DNA of 64,000 nucleotides from Aminobacter aganoensis (GCF_014206975.1 NZ_JACHOU010000007.1:1-64000), one strand, 5' to 3'; shown: positions 44,917-53,795, numbered from the stretch's first letter. Translations and numbers: made by a program. Notes: generated by a model not told the origin, from the sequence alone.

Positions 44917-46217
44917 TGAATACCGAACAAGCGATCGAGGCGATCCACACGGTCCTGCGCGACCACATGAACCATGCCCATCTCGACCGGTTCGGCCCCG
45001 AGGCGCGGCTCAACGAGGACCTCTATCTCGACTCGGTGCTGATCCTCGAGATCTTCCTCACCCTGGAACTGGAGTTTGGCCTGCCGGCGCCGGAGGAGGC
45101 GATCAACCGCCAGGACATCGAGACGGTGCGGGATCTTGCGCAACTGTTCACCGGCGAAGCCAGCGTCGCTGCGGCGCGTCCCGAGCCGGCCGGCGAAGGC
45201 GTGCATGGCGAGGACTACATCGACATCAAGGTGCACTGCTTCGTCAGCAGCGTCTGCGACGCGCTGAAGCGCTCAGGCATCGACCAGCGGCCGTTCTATT
45301 TCAGCGTCTGGGACGCCGGCTTCGCCATCACCGACAAATGGCAGCTCGCCTATCACGACAAGTCGATCACCCACGGCTTCTTCCGCGCCTGGTACGAACG
45401 GCTCTACGGCGTGGCCATGCATGAATGGTATGACCCGGCGCGGTCGAAGGACCAGAACCTGGTCACCATGCTCGACCTGCTCGAACGCAAGCGCGACAGC
45501 GAATACCTGATGGTGATGCTCGACCTGTTCCACCTGCCGGAGCGGGAGAACAAGTTCAACCAGAACCCCTTCCCGCACTATCTGATGATCGAAAAGACCG
45601 ACGATCCGAAGATATGGCAGGTCAACGATCCCGACTTCCGCTGGGAAGGCCGGATCGCGCGCGACAAGGTCATCCATGCCATCCGCCAGCCGACCGTCGG
45701 CGGCGGCTACATCTTCGACCGGCTGGAGGCGCGAAAACCCGCAGCCAGCGACCTGCGCGACTTCTTCCTCGCCTGCTACCGGCCCGATCACAATCCCCTG
45801 GTCGACGGCGTGCACAGCATCGTCTCGGCCCATCTCGAAGGACGCGACGGCGTCAAGCTCGCCGATCTCGGCGCAGCGTTGCGCGAGGTGCCGGTGATCT
45901 CGATCCGCAAATACGCCTACGAGCACGGCTTCGCCTTCTTCTGGCGCGAAATGAAGCTCGCCAATGCCGATTTCGACCATTGGTGCGACGAGATCGAGCG
46001 CGTGATCCAGGAGTTCAAGGCGCTGCACTACGCCGTCATGAAGCTCGCCCAGACCGGCGACCGCAGCCTGGCCGACGACGTCTTCCGCCGCTTGGACACG
46101 CTGGACGGGCTGGAGAAGCGGATAAAGGGCAGGCTCGGCGAGGCCTTCGAAGCCTGGTGCGCGACGAACGGCATCCCGCACACAATTCCCAGCGAATTGC
46201 TGGGAGCAGCCGAATGA
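44916..46217 (+). CDS. asbDE: Fused aryl carrier protein and aroyl-spermidine condensing enzyme (AsbD-AsbE)
   Basis: The 433-residue protein joins two functions that are separate in Bacillus anthracis. Residues 1 to about 78 form an acyl/aryl carrier domain with the phosphopantetheine Ser40 in LYLDSVLILE. After a short Pro/Glu/Gly linker (about 79-93), residues about 95-433 resemble AsbE, which transfers the aroyl group from the carrier to spermidine (PFYFSVWDAGFAITDKWQLAYHD in two parts; LFHLPERENKFNQNPFPHYL in two parts; YEHGFAFFWREMKL). Its start overlaps the asbC stop (TGATG), and GGGAGG lies just upstream. The fusion would hold the thioester next to the transferase. Confidence 0.88.
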   Translation: MNTEQAIEAIHTVLRDHMNHAHLDRFGPEARLNEDLYLDSVLILEIFLTLELEFGLPAPEEAINRQDIETVRDLAQLFTGEASVAAARPEPAGEGVHGEDYIDIKVHCFVSSVCDALKRSGIDQRPFYFSVWDAGFAITDKWQLAYHDKSITHGFFRAWYERLYGVAMHEWYDPARSKDQNLVTMLDLLERKRDSEYLMVMLDLFHLPERENKFNQNPFPHYLMIEKTDDPKIWQVNDPDFRWEGRIARDKVIHAIRQPTVGGGYIFDRLEARKPAASDLRDFFLACYRPDHNPLVDGVHSIVSAHLEGRDGVKLADLGAALREVPVISIRKYAYEHGFAFFWREMKLANADFDHWCDEIERVIQEFKALHYAVMKLAQTGDRSLADDVFRRLDTLDGLEKRIKGRLGEAFEAWCATNGIPHTIPSELLGAAE

Positions 46218-47059
46218 AGATCTCGCTCTGCACCATCACCTTTCGCCACCACCTCGCCTCGCTCGAGGACATCGCCAGATGGGCCCGCGCCAATGACTTC
46301 CAGGGCATCGAGTTGTGGGGCGTGCATGCCCGCAACCTCGCCTATCAGCCGCATCGCGATGCCGACTGGCTCGCCGGGCTCGGGCTCTACGTGCCGATGG
46401 TCAGCGACTACCTGCCGCTCGAGGGCGATGCCGAGGCGCTGCGCACCAAGGCCGTCGACCTGTGCCGGCTCGCCCGGAACTGGCGGGCGGGCAAGATCCG
46501 CACCTTCGCCGGCAGCCGCGGCAGCCGGGACACGCCGGCCGAGGTCAGGCGCATCATCACAGCAAGGCTGCGCGAAATGTCCGCGATCGCCGCCGATTTC
46601 GGCCTGGAACTGCTGGCCGAGACGCATCCGGGGACGCTTGCCGATTGCGGCTCGTCGACGCTGAGGCTGATCGCCGAGGTCGACCATCCGGCGTTCAAGC
46701 TCAACTTCGACACGTTGCATGTCTGGGAGGGCGGGGACGATCCCGTCGCCGCCCATGCCGCGATGCGGCCGCATATCCGCCACTACCACCTCAAGAACGT
46801 GCGCTCGCGCGCCGATCTGCGCGTGTTCGAGCCGGCCAATGTCTACGCCGCCGCCGGCAACCGCGAAGGCATGACGCCGCTGTTCGACGGCAAGGTCGAC
46901 TACCGGCGCTTCCTCGCCGAGCTGCGCGACGACGCTATGGCCGAAGCCTCGCTCGAATGGTTCGGCAATGATTGCTTCAACGTCCTGCGCAGCGACCGGC
47001 AGGCAATAAAGCGACTTAAGAGTCGCGATGAAGTCTTGTTGCGCACGGGCAGCTTCTGA
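46214..47059 (+). CDS. asbF: 3-dehydroshikimate dehydratase AsbF
   Basis: This 281-residue TIM-barrel enzyme converts 3-dehydroshikimate to 3,4-dihydroxybenzoate (protocatechuate), the catechol of petrobactin. It is close to Bacillus AsbF (280 residues): SLCTITFRHHLAS at the start, GIELWGVHARNL, MVSDYLPL, KIRTFAGSRGS, ETHPGTLAD, LNFDTLHVWE, HYHLKNV, VYAAAGNREGM and ASLEWFGND, which include the expected metal ligands and catalytic residues. It overlaps asbDE by four bases. The last 16 codons contain an inverted repeat, GCGACT/AGTCGC (47011-47026). Confidence 0.93.
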   Translation: MKISLCTITFRHHLASLEDIARWARANDFQGIELWGVHARNLAYQPHRDADWLAGLGLYVPMVSDYLPLEGDAEALRTKAVDLCRLARNWRAGKIRTFAGSRGSRDTPAEVRRIITARLREMSAIAADFGLELLAETHPGTLADCGSSTLRLIAEVDHPAFKLNFDTLHVWEGGDDPVAAHAAMRPHIRHYHLKNVRSRADLRVFEPANVYAAAGNREGMTPLFDGKVDYRRFLAELRDDAMAEASLEWFGNDCFNVLRSDRQAIKRLKSRDEVLLRTGSF

Positions 47060-47064
47060 TATGT

Positions 47065-47084
47065 GCCAAAGAAGAGTATTTGGC
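47065..47084. promoter_or_regulatory. Inverted repeat between asbF and the uptake genes
   Basis: GCCAAA-N8-TTTGGC (47065-47070/47079-47084) lies in the 72-bp gap after asbF, about 50 bp before the binding-protein gene. It could be an operator or a processing hairpin that separates biosynthesis from uptake. No known consensus matches. Confidence 0.3.
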
Positions 47085-47131
47085 GAAGGATTTATCGATC
47101 CAACGCCGATGGCACGAGACGGAGACACGAG

Positions 47132-48037
47132 ATGAAGTATGTTCGGCTGCTGGCCAACCTTGCAGCGGCGCTGGCGATCGCCACCGCACCTGCCATGGCC
47201 GTGGAAATCACCACCGCGACCGGTCCGAAGACCATCGACAAGGTGCCGGCCAGGATCGCCGTCTACGACATCGCCGCAATCGACACGCTGACCCGCATCG
47301 GCGTGCAGCCGGCAGGTGTCCCCGACAAGCTGTTCGTTCCTGAACTGGCCGATGTCGCCAAGAACGCCACCGTCGTCGGCACGCTGTTCGAACCGGACCT
47401 TGAAGCGCTGAACGCACTCGCGCCCGATCTGGTGATCGTCGGCGGCCGCTCGTCGACGCAGGTCGAGGCAACGTCGCGCGTCGCCCCCACCATCGACATG
47501 ACGATGGCTGGCGACGATCTCGTGGCCCAGGCCAAGGCGCGCCTGGCCGCCTATGGCGACCTCTTCGCCAAGCCCGACGAAGCCGCCGCCGCGGCGAAGG
47601 AACTGGACGCCGCCGTCGAAGCAGCCAGGCAGGCCGTGAAAGGCAAGGGCAAGGCGCTGATCCTGATGACCAACGGCCCGAAGATCACCGCCTATGGCCC
47701 GGGATCACGCTTCGGCTGGGTGCACAAGACGCTCGACCTCGAACCCGCCGTCGCCGATGTCGAGAGCGCGACCCATGGCGAGGCGATCTCGTTCGAGTTC
47801 ATCAGCAAGGCCAACCCGGACTGGCTGCTCGTGCTCGACCGCGCCGCAGCCATCGGCTCGGGCGACCAGGGCGCCAAGGCCACGCTCGACAACGAACTGG
47901 TGGCGCAGACGACCGCGTGGAAGAAGGGCCAGGTGGTGTTCCTGCCGTCACAGGATTTCTACATCGCCGCCGGCGGCGTGCAGTCGACGCACCGCGTGCT
48001 CTCGACCATCGAACAAGCCTTCGCCAAGGCGAAGTGA
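47132..48037 (+). CDS. Siderophore ABC transporter periplasmic binding protein (FatB/YclQ/CeuE type)
   Basis: The 301-residue periplasmic protein has a Sec signal peptide ending APAMA, then a helical-backbone siderophore-binding fold: RIAVYDIAAIDTLTRIGV, LEALNALAPDLVIVGGRSS, LMTNGPKITAYGPGSRFGW and AAGGVQSTHRVL. The family includes the Bacillus petrobactin receptors YclQ and FatB and Campylobacter CeuE, all binding catecholate or mixed ferric ligands. GGAGA precedes the ATG at 47132. It follows asbF directly, so it probably returns ferric petrobactin-like siderophore to the cell. Confidence 0.9.
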   Translation: MKYVRLLANLAAALAIATAPAMAVEITTATGPKTIDKVPARIAVYDIAAIDTLTRIGVQPAGVPDKLFVPELADVAKNATVVGTLFEPDLEALNALAPDLVIVGGRSSTQVEATSRVAPTIDMTMAGDDLVAQAKARLAAYGDLFAKPDEAAAAAKELDAAVEAARQAVKGKGKALILMTNGPKITAYGPGSRFGWVHKTLDLEPAVADVESATHGEAISFEFISKANPDWLLVLDRAAAIGSGDQGAKATLDNELVAQTTAWKKGQVVFLPSQDFYIAAGGVQSTHRVLSTIEQAFAKAK

Positions 48038-49002
48038 TGCCTGCGGCAGTGCCAAACGCCCGGCTTGTGGTCGCCACCGGCCTCGTCGGGCTGTTTGCGC
48101 TGAGCCTGTGCATCGGCGTCGACGACATGTCGCTGGACAGGATCGGAACCAATGCGGGGGCGTTGCAGCTCCTGCTCGTCAGCCGCCTGCCGAGAACGGT
48201 GGCGGTGGTGCTCACCGGCGCAGGCCTGGCTATTGCCGGGCTCGTGCTGCAGATACTGGTGCGCAACCGCTTCGTCGAGCCGATCACCACCGGCACGGGC
48301 CAGAGCGCCGCATTGGGCGTGCTCGCCGTGACGCTGCTGTTTCCGACCGCGTCGATCGGGGCGAAGACCCTCGCCGCCAGCGCGACCGCGCTTGCCGGCA
48401 CGTCGATCTTCCTCGCCATCGCGCACAAGCTGCCGCCGACGCAACCTTTCCTCATCCCGCTGTTCGGCCTCGTCTATGGCGGCGTCATCGGCGCGGCGGT
48501 GACCTTCATCGCCTGGCAGACCGACCTGCTGCAATATGTCGACGTCTGGACCAATGGCGAATTTTCCGGCGTGCTGCGCGGCCGCTACGAGCTTCTGTGG
48601 ATCCTCGCTGCCATGGTGGCGCTGGCGTGGTGGGTGGCCGACCGGCTGACCATCGCCTCGATGGGCCGCGAGGTCAGCGTCGGGCTCGGCCTCGACTACC
48701 AACGCATCGTGCAGCTCGGCCTCGTCATGGTGGCGGTGATCTCGTCGCTGGCGGTGGTCGTGGTCGGCATGATCCCGTTCGTCGGCCTGGTGGTGCCGAA
48801 CCTCGTCTCCAGGTTGATGGGCGACAATCTGAAAAGCGCCCTGCCCTGGGTGGCCGTCACCGGCGCAACCCTGCTGCTGGCCTGCGACATCATCGGCCGC
48901 GTCATCCGCTACCCCTATGAAATTCCCGTCGGCACCGTGCTCGGCGTCGTCGGCTCGGGGCTGTTCCTGTGGATCCTGTTCGGGCGGACGCAACGTGCCT
49001 GA
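48037..49002 (+). CDS. Siderophore ABC transporter permease (YclN/FatD-like)
   Basis: The 321-residue FecCD-family permease has about nine to ten helices and motifs RLPRTVAVVLTGAGLAIAGLVLQ, NRFVEPITTGTGQSAALG and GMIPFVGLVVPNLVSRLMG. It forms the membrane channel with the next permease. Its ATG overlaps the stop codon of the binding-protein gene (TGATG). Confidence 0.9.
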   Translation: MPAAVPNARLVVATGLVGLFALSLCIGVDDMSLDRIGTNAGALQLLLVSRLPRTVAVVLTGAGLAIAGLVLQILVRNRFVEPITTGTGQSAALGVLAVTLLFPTASIGAKTLAASATALAGTSIFLAIAHKLPPTQPFLIPLFGLVYGGVIGAAVTFIAWQTDLLQYVDVWTNGEFSGVLRGRYELLWILAAMVALAWWVADRLTIASMGREVSVGLGLDYQRIVQLGLVMVAVISSLAVVVVGMIPFVGLVVPNLVSRLMGDNLKSALPWVAVTGATLLLACDIIGRVIRYPYEIPVGTVLGVVGSGLFLWILFGRTQRA

Positions 49003-49936
49003 CAAGCGGCTTCTGATCCTCGCCGCCGTGGCGCTGGCCGTGGCGGCCGCCTTCATGACCGTCGGCCTGCGCGGCAATATCGGCTTTGCGCTCGAACTGC
49101 GCGCGGTGCGCCTGCTGACGCTGGTACAGGTCGGCGTGGCGATCGCGATCTCGACGGTGGTGTTCCAGACCGTGACGGCCAACCGGGTGCTGACGCCGCA
49201 GATCATGGGCCTCGACGCGCTCTACCTGTTCGGCCAGATGGCGCTTGTGCTGACGCTCGGCAGCGTCGGTTTCGTCGCGCTCGACCCACGGCTGAAATTC
49301 GCCGGCGAGTCGGTGCTGATGATGGCGATGGCGCTGATGCTGTTCCTGCCGATGCTGCGCCGGCGCTTCGACATCGGGCTGCTGCTTCTGACCGGCGTGG
49401 TGCTCGGCGTGCTGTTCCGCAGCCTCGCCAGCCTTGTGGCGCGGGTGATCGACCCGAACGAATTCGCCGTGGTCCAGGGGTCGAGCTTCGCCGATTTCAA
49501 CACCGTGCGGCCGGACCTGGTGGTCATCGGCCTGATCGTGACGCTCGTCGCCGGTGCCATCATCTGGCGGCTGCGCCACACGCTCGACATCGTCGCGCTG
49601 GGCGCCGACAGCGCCACCGGCCTCGGCGTCGACTGGACCCGGGCGCTGGCCGGCCTGTTGCTGCTGGTCGCCGCACTGGTGGCGGTGTCGACGGCACTGG
49701 TCGGGCCGGTGACGTTCTTCGGGCTGCTGGTGGTGGCGCTGGCCGAGCGCATCGTCGACAGCCGGCGGCACCAGCTGCTGCTGCCTGCCGCGATGCTGAC
49801 GGCGATCATCGTGCTGCTTGGCGGCCAGATTGTTCTGCAGCACGTGCTGGGGGGTGCGGCCACCCTCGGCGTCGTCATCGAATTCGTGGGCGGCCTCGTG
49901 TTCCTGGCCATGCTGATCACAACGAGCAAGCGATGA
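48995..49936 (+). CDS. Siderophore ABC transporter permease (YclO/FatC-like)
   Basis: The 313-residue second FecCD-family permease starts at GTG 48995, inside the end of the previous gene (VPDKRLLILAAVALAVAAAF), since homology and the first helix begin there. Motifs include TVTANRVLTPQIMGLDALY, LGADSATGLGVDW and GPVTFFGLLVVALAE. It has about nine hydrophobic helices. It overlaps the ATPase gene by four bases. Confidence 0.9.
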   Translation: MPDKRLLILAAVALAVAAAFMTVGLRGNIGFALELRAVRLLTLVQVGVAIAISTVVFQTVTANRVLTPQIMGLDALYLFGQMALVLTLGSVGFVALDPRLKFAGESVLMMAMALMLFLPMLRRRFDIGLLLLTGVVLGVLFRSLASLVARVIDPNEFAVVQGSSFADFNTVRPDLVVIGLIVTLVAGAIIWRLRHTLDIVALGADSATGLGVDWTRALAGLLLLVAALVAVSTALVGPVTFFGLLVVALAERIVDSRRHQLLLPAAMLTAIIVLLGGQIVLQHVLGGAATLGVVIEFVGGLVFLAMLITTSKR

Positions 49937-50691
49937 TCGAGATCAAGAATGTTTCGCTGCGCCTCGGCGACACGCAAATCCTGGAAGATGTGTCGCTGAC
50001 GATGCCCAAGGGCGGGCTGACGGCGCTGGTCGGGCCGAACGGCGCCGGCAAGTCAAGCCTGTTGTCGCTGATCGCCCGGCTGCAGCCGCTGCAAAGCGGG
50101 TCCATTTCGGTCGATGGCCTGGCGGTGGACACGACGCCGAGCCGCCGGCTGGCGAAGACACTCGCCATCCTGCGCCAGGACCCTGCCGTGGCGAGCCGGC
50201 TCAAGGTGCGCGAACTGGTCGGCTTCGGCCGCTTTCCGCACCAGCGCGGCCGCATCGACGACAATGATCTGAGGCTGATCGAGGCGGCACTGCAGCAGTT
50301 CGGCCTGACCGATCTCGCCGATCGTTTCCTCGACCATCTGTCGGGCGGCCAGCGCCAGCGCGCCATGGTCGCCATGGCCTTCTGCCAGGGTACCGACTAC
50401 ATGCTGCTCGACGAGCCGCTGAACAATCTCGACATGATGTTTGCCCGCCAGCTGATGCGCGACCTGCGCGCCGCCGCCGACAAGGACAGGCGCACCGTCA
50501 TCGTTGTGCTGCACGACATCAACCACGCCGCCGTCTATGCCGACCGGATCGTGGCGATGAAGGACGGCCGCATCGTCGCCGACGGGCCACCGGCGGAAGT
50601 GCTGCAGCCCGACGTCCTGGCCAAGGTCTTCGGCTACGAGATGGACGTCATCGAGGTCGGCGGTGCGCCGCTGGTGCTGCACCACCGCTGA
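49933..50691 (+). CDS. Siderophore ABC transporter ATPase (YclP-like)
   Basis: The 252-residue ATPase of the iron-siderophore type has Walker A GPNGAGKSSL (about 35-44), Q-loop LRQDPAV, signature LSGGQRQRAMVAMAF, Walker B YMLLDEPLNNLD and H-loop VLHDINHA. It ends the 10.5-kb siderophore synthesis and uptake array. The next gene is convergent, 57 bp away. Confidence 0.93.
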   Translation: MIEIKNVSLRLGDTQILEDVSLTMPKGGLTALVGPNGAGKSSLLSLIARLQPLQSGSISVDGLAVDTTPSRRLAKTLAILRQDPAVASRLKVRELVGFGRFPHQRGRIDDNDLRLIEAALQQFGLTDLADRFLDHLSGGQRQRAMVAMAFCQGTDYMLLDEPLNNLDMMFARQLMRDLRAAADKDRRTVIVVLHDINHAAVYADRIVAMKDGRIVADGPPAEVLQPDVLAKVFGYEMDVIEVGGAPLVLHHR

Positions 50692-50748
50692 TTCCATCGA
50701 TACTGCGCAGTGGAAGGGGCCGGCGAGCGCCCCCAACGCGCTGCCGTC

Positions 50749-52230
50749 TCAGAAGGGATAGGCCGGCGGCGCGTTGCGGATGGTCAGCCACTGCCACTGG
50801 GTGAAATCGTCGATGTTGCTCGGGCCGCCAATGCTGGTGCCGTTGCCCGACGCGCCGACGCCACCGAACGGGTTGATCACCTCGTCGTTGACCGTCTGGT
50901 CGTTGATGTGCAGCAGGCCGGCGCGCAGCCGGTCGCCGATCGCCATGGCGCGGCCGATGTCGGGCGAGATCACCGCGGCCGACAGCCCGTATTCGGTGCG
51001 GTTGGCGAGTTCCACCGCCTCGTCGTCGCCGCTGAAGGAGGTGACGCAGGCGACGGGCCCGAAGATTTCCTCCTCGAAGGCGGCCATGCCCGGCTTGACG
51101 CCAGCGAGCACCGACGGTGCGTAGAACAGGTTCTCATAGGTGCCGCCTGCGAGGAGCTGCGCGCCCTGCTCGACAGATGTCTTCACCACCCTGTCGATGT
51201 GATCGAGCTGGGCCTTGTTGATGATCGGACCGAGCGCGACATTGTCGGTCGCCGGGTTGCCGACGGGCAGGCTCTTTGCCTTCTTCGCCAGTGCGTCGAT
51301 GAACGCCTCGAAGATCGGTGCCTCGACGAGAATGCGGCCCGACGACATGCAGATCTGGCCCTGGTGCAGCCAGGCGCCCCAGGCGGCGTTCTTCACCGCC
51401 AGGTCGAGGTCGGCATCCCTGAGGATGACAAGCGTGTTCTTGCCGCCAAGCTCGAGCGACACCTTCTTGAGATGGCGGCTGGCGTTCTCGCCGACGATGC
51501 GGCCAGCCTTGGTCGAGCCGGTGAACTGGATCATGGCGATGTTCGGGTCGGCGACGAGCGCGGCGCCCGCATCGCCGGCACCGGGCAGGACGTGGATGAG
51601 CCCCTCGGGCAGGCCGGCCTTTTCGAACAGCGCGGCGAACACCAGTCCGCCGCATACCGCCGTGCGCGGATCGGGCTTCAGCACCACCGCATTGCCGACG
51701 GCGAGGGCCGGCGCCACCGCGCGCATGGCGAGATAGAGCGGGAAGTTGAACGGCGAGATGACGCCGACGACGCCGAGCGGACGGCGGCGTGCGAGGTTCA
51801 TCCGGCCGGCTTCCGACGGCAGCACGAGACCCTGTGGCTGCGAGGCGAGCGCTGCCGCCTCGTTCAGCGCCTTGATGCTGAGCTGCGTCTCGAATTCGGC
51901 CTTGCCACGGGCCGAACCGCTCTCCCGGACCAGCCATCCGACCACGTCGGCGAAGTGCGCTTCGAGCAGGCCCGCCGCCTTGCGGATCACCGCCGACCGC
52001 GTGTCATAGCTCGCGGCAGCCCAGTCGCGCTGTGCCTTGGCCGCTGTTGCCGATGCCTGAGCGACATCGGCCGGGGATGCCATGCCGATGCGGCCGAGCA
52101 CGGAGCCGGTCGCGGGCTCGATGACGTCGGCTGCCTGCGAGGCGTGCTGCCAGCCGCCGGAATAGACGATCCCGTCGAGGTGCTCGCGCCCGATCAGCCT
52201 GGGCTCACCGGAAGAGACTGTGCCGTCCAT
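50749..52230 (-). CDS. Benzaldehyde dehydrogenase (NAD-dependent), XylC-like
   Basis: This 493-residue aldehyde dehydrogenase oxidises an aromatic aldehyde, probably benzaldehyde, to the acid used by the ben genes upstream. Motifs are GVISPFNFPLYLAMRAVAPALA (in part), FTGSTKAGR, the catalytic Glu in LELGGKN and the catalytic Cys in GQICMSSGRI. The C-terminal VNDEVINPFGG and TQWQWLTIR are typical of benzaldehyde dehydrogenases. I chose ATG 52230 because GGAG lies seven bases upstream; it overlaps the end of pcaD by 26 bases. It is the last gene of the leftward operon. Confidence 0.85.
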   Translation of the reverse strand: MDGTVSSGEPRLIGREHLDGIVYSGGWQHASQAADVIEPATGSVLGRIGMASPADVAQASATAAKAQRDWAAASYDTRSAVIRKAAGLLEAHFADVVGWLVRESGSARGKAEFETQLSIKALNEAAALASQPQGLVLPSEAGRMNLARRRPLGVVGVISPFNFPLYLAMRAVAPALAVGNAVVLKPDPRTAVCGGLVFAALFEKAGLPEGLIHVLPGAGDAGAALVADPNIAMIQFTGSTKAGRIVGENASRHLKKVSLELGGKNTLVILRDADLDLAVKNAAWGAWLHQGQICMSSGRILVEAPIFEAFIDALAKKAKSLPVGNPATDNVALGPIINKAQLDHIDRVVKTSVEQGAQLLAGGTYENLFYAPSVLAGVKPGMAAFEEEIFGPVACVTSFSGDDEAVELANRTEYGLSAAVISPDIGRAMAIGDRLRAGLLHINDQTVNDEVINPFGGVGASGNGTSIGGPSNIDDFTQWQWLTIRNAPPAYPF

Positions 52231-53071
52231 CTTGTCGCTCCTTGTCATATGCACGCGGCCTTGGGCCGCCCTGTTCGGCGGCGGGGAGCCGCTGGGAAAG
52301 AAAATCGCGCAGCAGGCCGGACACGTCGCCCGGACGCTCAATGCACGGCAAATGGCCGGCACCGGCAATGGTGCGGAAGGCCGCTGCGGGTATTCGCCGC
52401 GCCGTGTCGGCGACAAGTTCAGGCGGCGTCGACAGGTCCTCGTCGCCGGCGATGACCAGCGTCGGGGCAACAATCCTTGCGATCGCGCCGGTCAGGTCGG
52501 CGTCGCGCAGCGCCCTGCAGGTGTCGGCGTATCCTTTGGCCGGAGTGCGCTCAAGCATCCGCTGCCAGCCGGCGAAGGCGTCGGGTTCGGCGTCGCGGTA
52601 GGCGAACGAAAACCAGCGCTCCATGATCTGGTCGCCGATGGCCGCCACTCCTTGGTGCAGCACCGCCTCGATGCGGGCGTTCCATGCCTCCGGCGTGCCG
52701 ATCCTGGCCGCCGTATCCATAAGCACCAGCCTGGTCACCCGTTCCGGCGCGCGGACCGCCATGTCCATGGCGATCAGCCCGCCTACGGAAAGCCCGCAGA
52801 CGGCCGCGCTGCCCCAGCCGACATGGTCGAGCAGGCCGGCAAGGTCGTCTGCGTGGTCGGCAATGCCGCGAGGCGCGGGCGCGACCTCGCTCAGCCCGTG
52901 ACCGCGCTTGTCGTAGAAGAGCAGGTCGAAATCGCGGCCGAGTTCGTCGGCGACATCGTCCCAGATCGCCAGGTCGGAGCCGAGCGAATTGGCGAAGACG
53001 ATCCTCGGCCCGGCGCTGCGGCCAAGGCGACGATAGTGGAGGACGACACCGTTGGTTCTAGCGAAGGACAT
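52205..53071 (-). CDS. pcaD: 3-oxoadipate enol-lactonase
   Basis: The 288-residue alpha/beta hydrolase opens 3-oxoadipate enol-lactone to 3-oxoadipate in the beta-ketoadipate pathway. It has the family motifs FANSLGSDLAIWD, YDKRGHGLSE, nucleophile elbow CGLSVGGLIAMD, the acid in IAGDEDLSTPP and His in AGAGHLPCIE. The C-terminal 25 residues are basic and polar and overlap the aldehyde dehydrogenase start. It lies 10 bp after livF-like. It fits the catechol branch, but catB and catC, which link it to catA, are not in the window. Confidence 0.9.
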   Translation of the reverse strand: MSFARTNGVVLHYRRLGRSAGPRIVFANSLGSDLAIWDDVADELGRDFDLLFYDKRGHGLSEVAPAPRGIADHADDLAGLLDHVGWGSAAVCGLSVGGLIAMDMAVRAPERVTRLVLMDTAARIGTPEAWNARIEAVLHQGVAAIGDQIMERWFSFAYRDAEPDAFAGWQRMLERTPAKGYADTCRALRDADLTGAIARIVAPTLVIAGDEDLSTPPELVADTARRIPAAAFRTIAGAGHLPCIERPGDVSGLLRDFLSQRLPAAEQGGPRPRAYDKERQDGRHSLFR

Positions 53072-53081
53072 GATGGGTGCC

Positions 53082-53795
53082 TCAGTGCAGGCCGAGATGG
53101 CGTTCGAGCAGCTCGGGCTGGGCCAGCAGGTCGGCGGGCGTGCCGTCGAACTCGATGCCGCCCTTCGACATCACCACCATGCGGTCGGCGACCTTCGACA
53201 GGTTCTTGATGTCCTTGTCGACGACGATGGTGGCGATGCCTTCGCCGCGGATGACGGCGAGCGTCTTCCAGATCTCGTCTGCCACCAGGGGCGCCAGTCC
53301 CTCGGTCGCCTCGTCGATGAGGATGATCTCCGGATTGGTCATCAGCGCCCGCCCGATGGTCAGCATCTGCTGCTCGCCGCCCGAGAGCTGGTGGCCGCCA
53401 TTGCCACGACGCTGGGCGAGGCGCGGAAACACCGACAGCACACGGTCCAGCGTCCAGCTACGCTTGCCGTTGCGACCGGCGCGCGACGCCATGACGAGAT
53501 TTTCGATCACCGAGAGCGAGCCGAAGACGCCGCGCCCCTCGGGCACGAAGGCGACACCGGCCAGCGAGATGGCTTCCGGCTTGCTGCCGCGGATCGAGCT
53601 GCCATTCAGGTCGATCGTGCCCTGGACACGCGGCACCAGCCCCATCAGCGAGCGCAGCAATGTGGTCTTGCCCATGCCATTGCGGCCGATGAGCGCCACC
53701 TGCTCGCCCGGGCGCACGGCGAGGCTGACGCCATGCAGGATCTGGCTCGGCCCGTAGAAGCTCTCCAGCCGGTCGACTGTCAGAAGCATGCTCAT
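53082..53795 (-). CDS. Branched-chain-type ABC transporter ATPase (LivF-like)
   Basis: The 237-residue ATPase has Walker A GRNGMGKTTL, signature LSGGEQQMLTIGRAL and Walker B IILIDEATEGLAP, the LivF pattern. It works with the LivG-like ATPase, whose gene overlaps it by four bases, and with the LivH/LivM-like permeases. Placed between benzoate catabolic genes, the transporter probably takes up benzoate or a related aromatic acid rather than amino acids. Confidence 0.9.
   Translation of the reverse strand: MSMLLTVDRLESFYGPSQILHGVSLAVRPGEQVALIGRNGMGKTTLLRSLMGLVPRVQGTIDLNGSSIRGSKPEAISLAGVAFVPEGRGVFGSLSVIENLVMASRAGRNGKRSWTLDRVLSVFPRLAQRRGNGGHQLSGGEQQMLTIGRALMTNPEIILIDEATEGLAPLVADEIWKTLAVIRGEGIATIVVDKDIKNLSKVADRMVVMSKGGIEFDGTPADLLAQPELLERHLGLH

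Noticed and set aside
50692-50748. Terminator between the siderophore ATPase and the convergent aldehyde dehydrogenase
   Set aside because: Only short symmetric sequences (CTGCGCAG, TTCCA/TGGAA) are present, with no GC-rich stem followed by a T-run.
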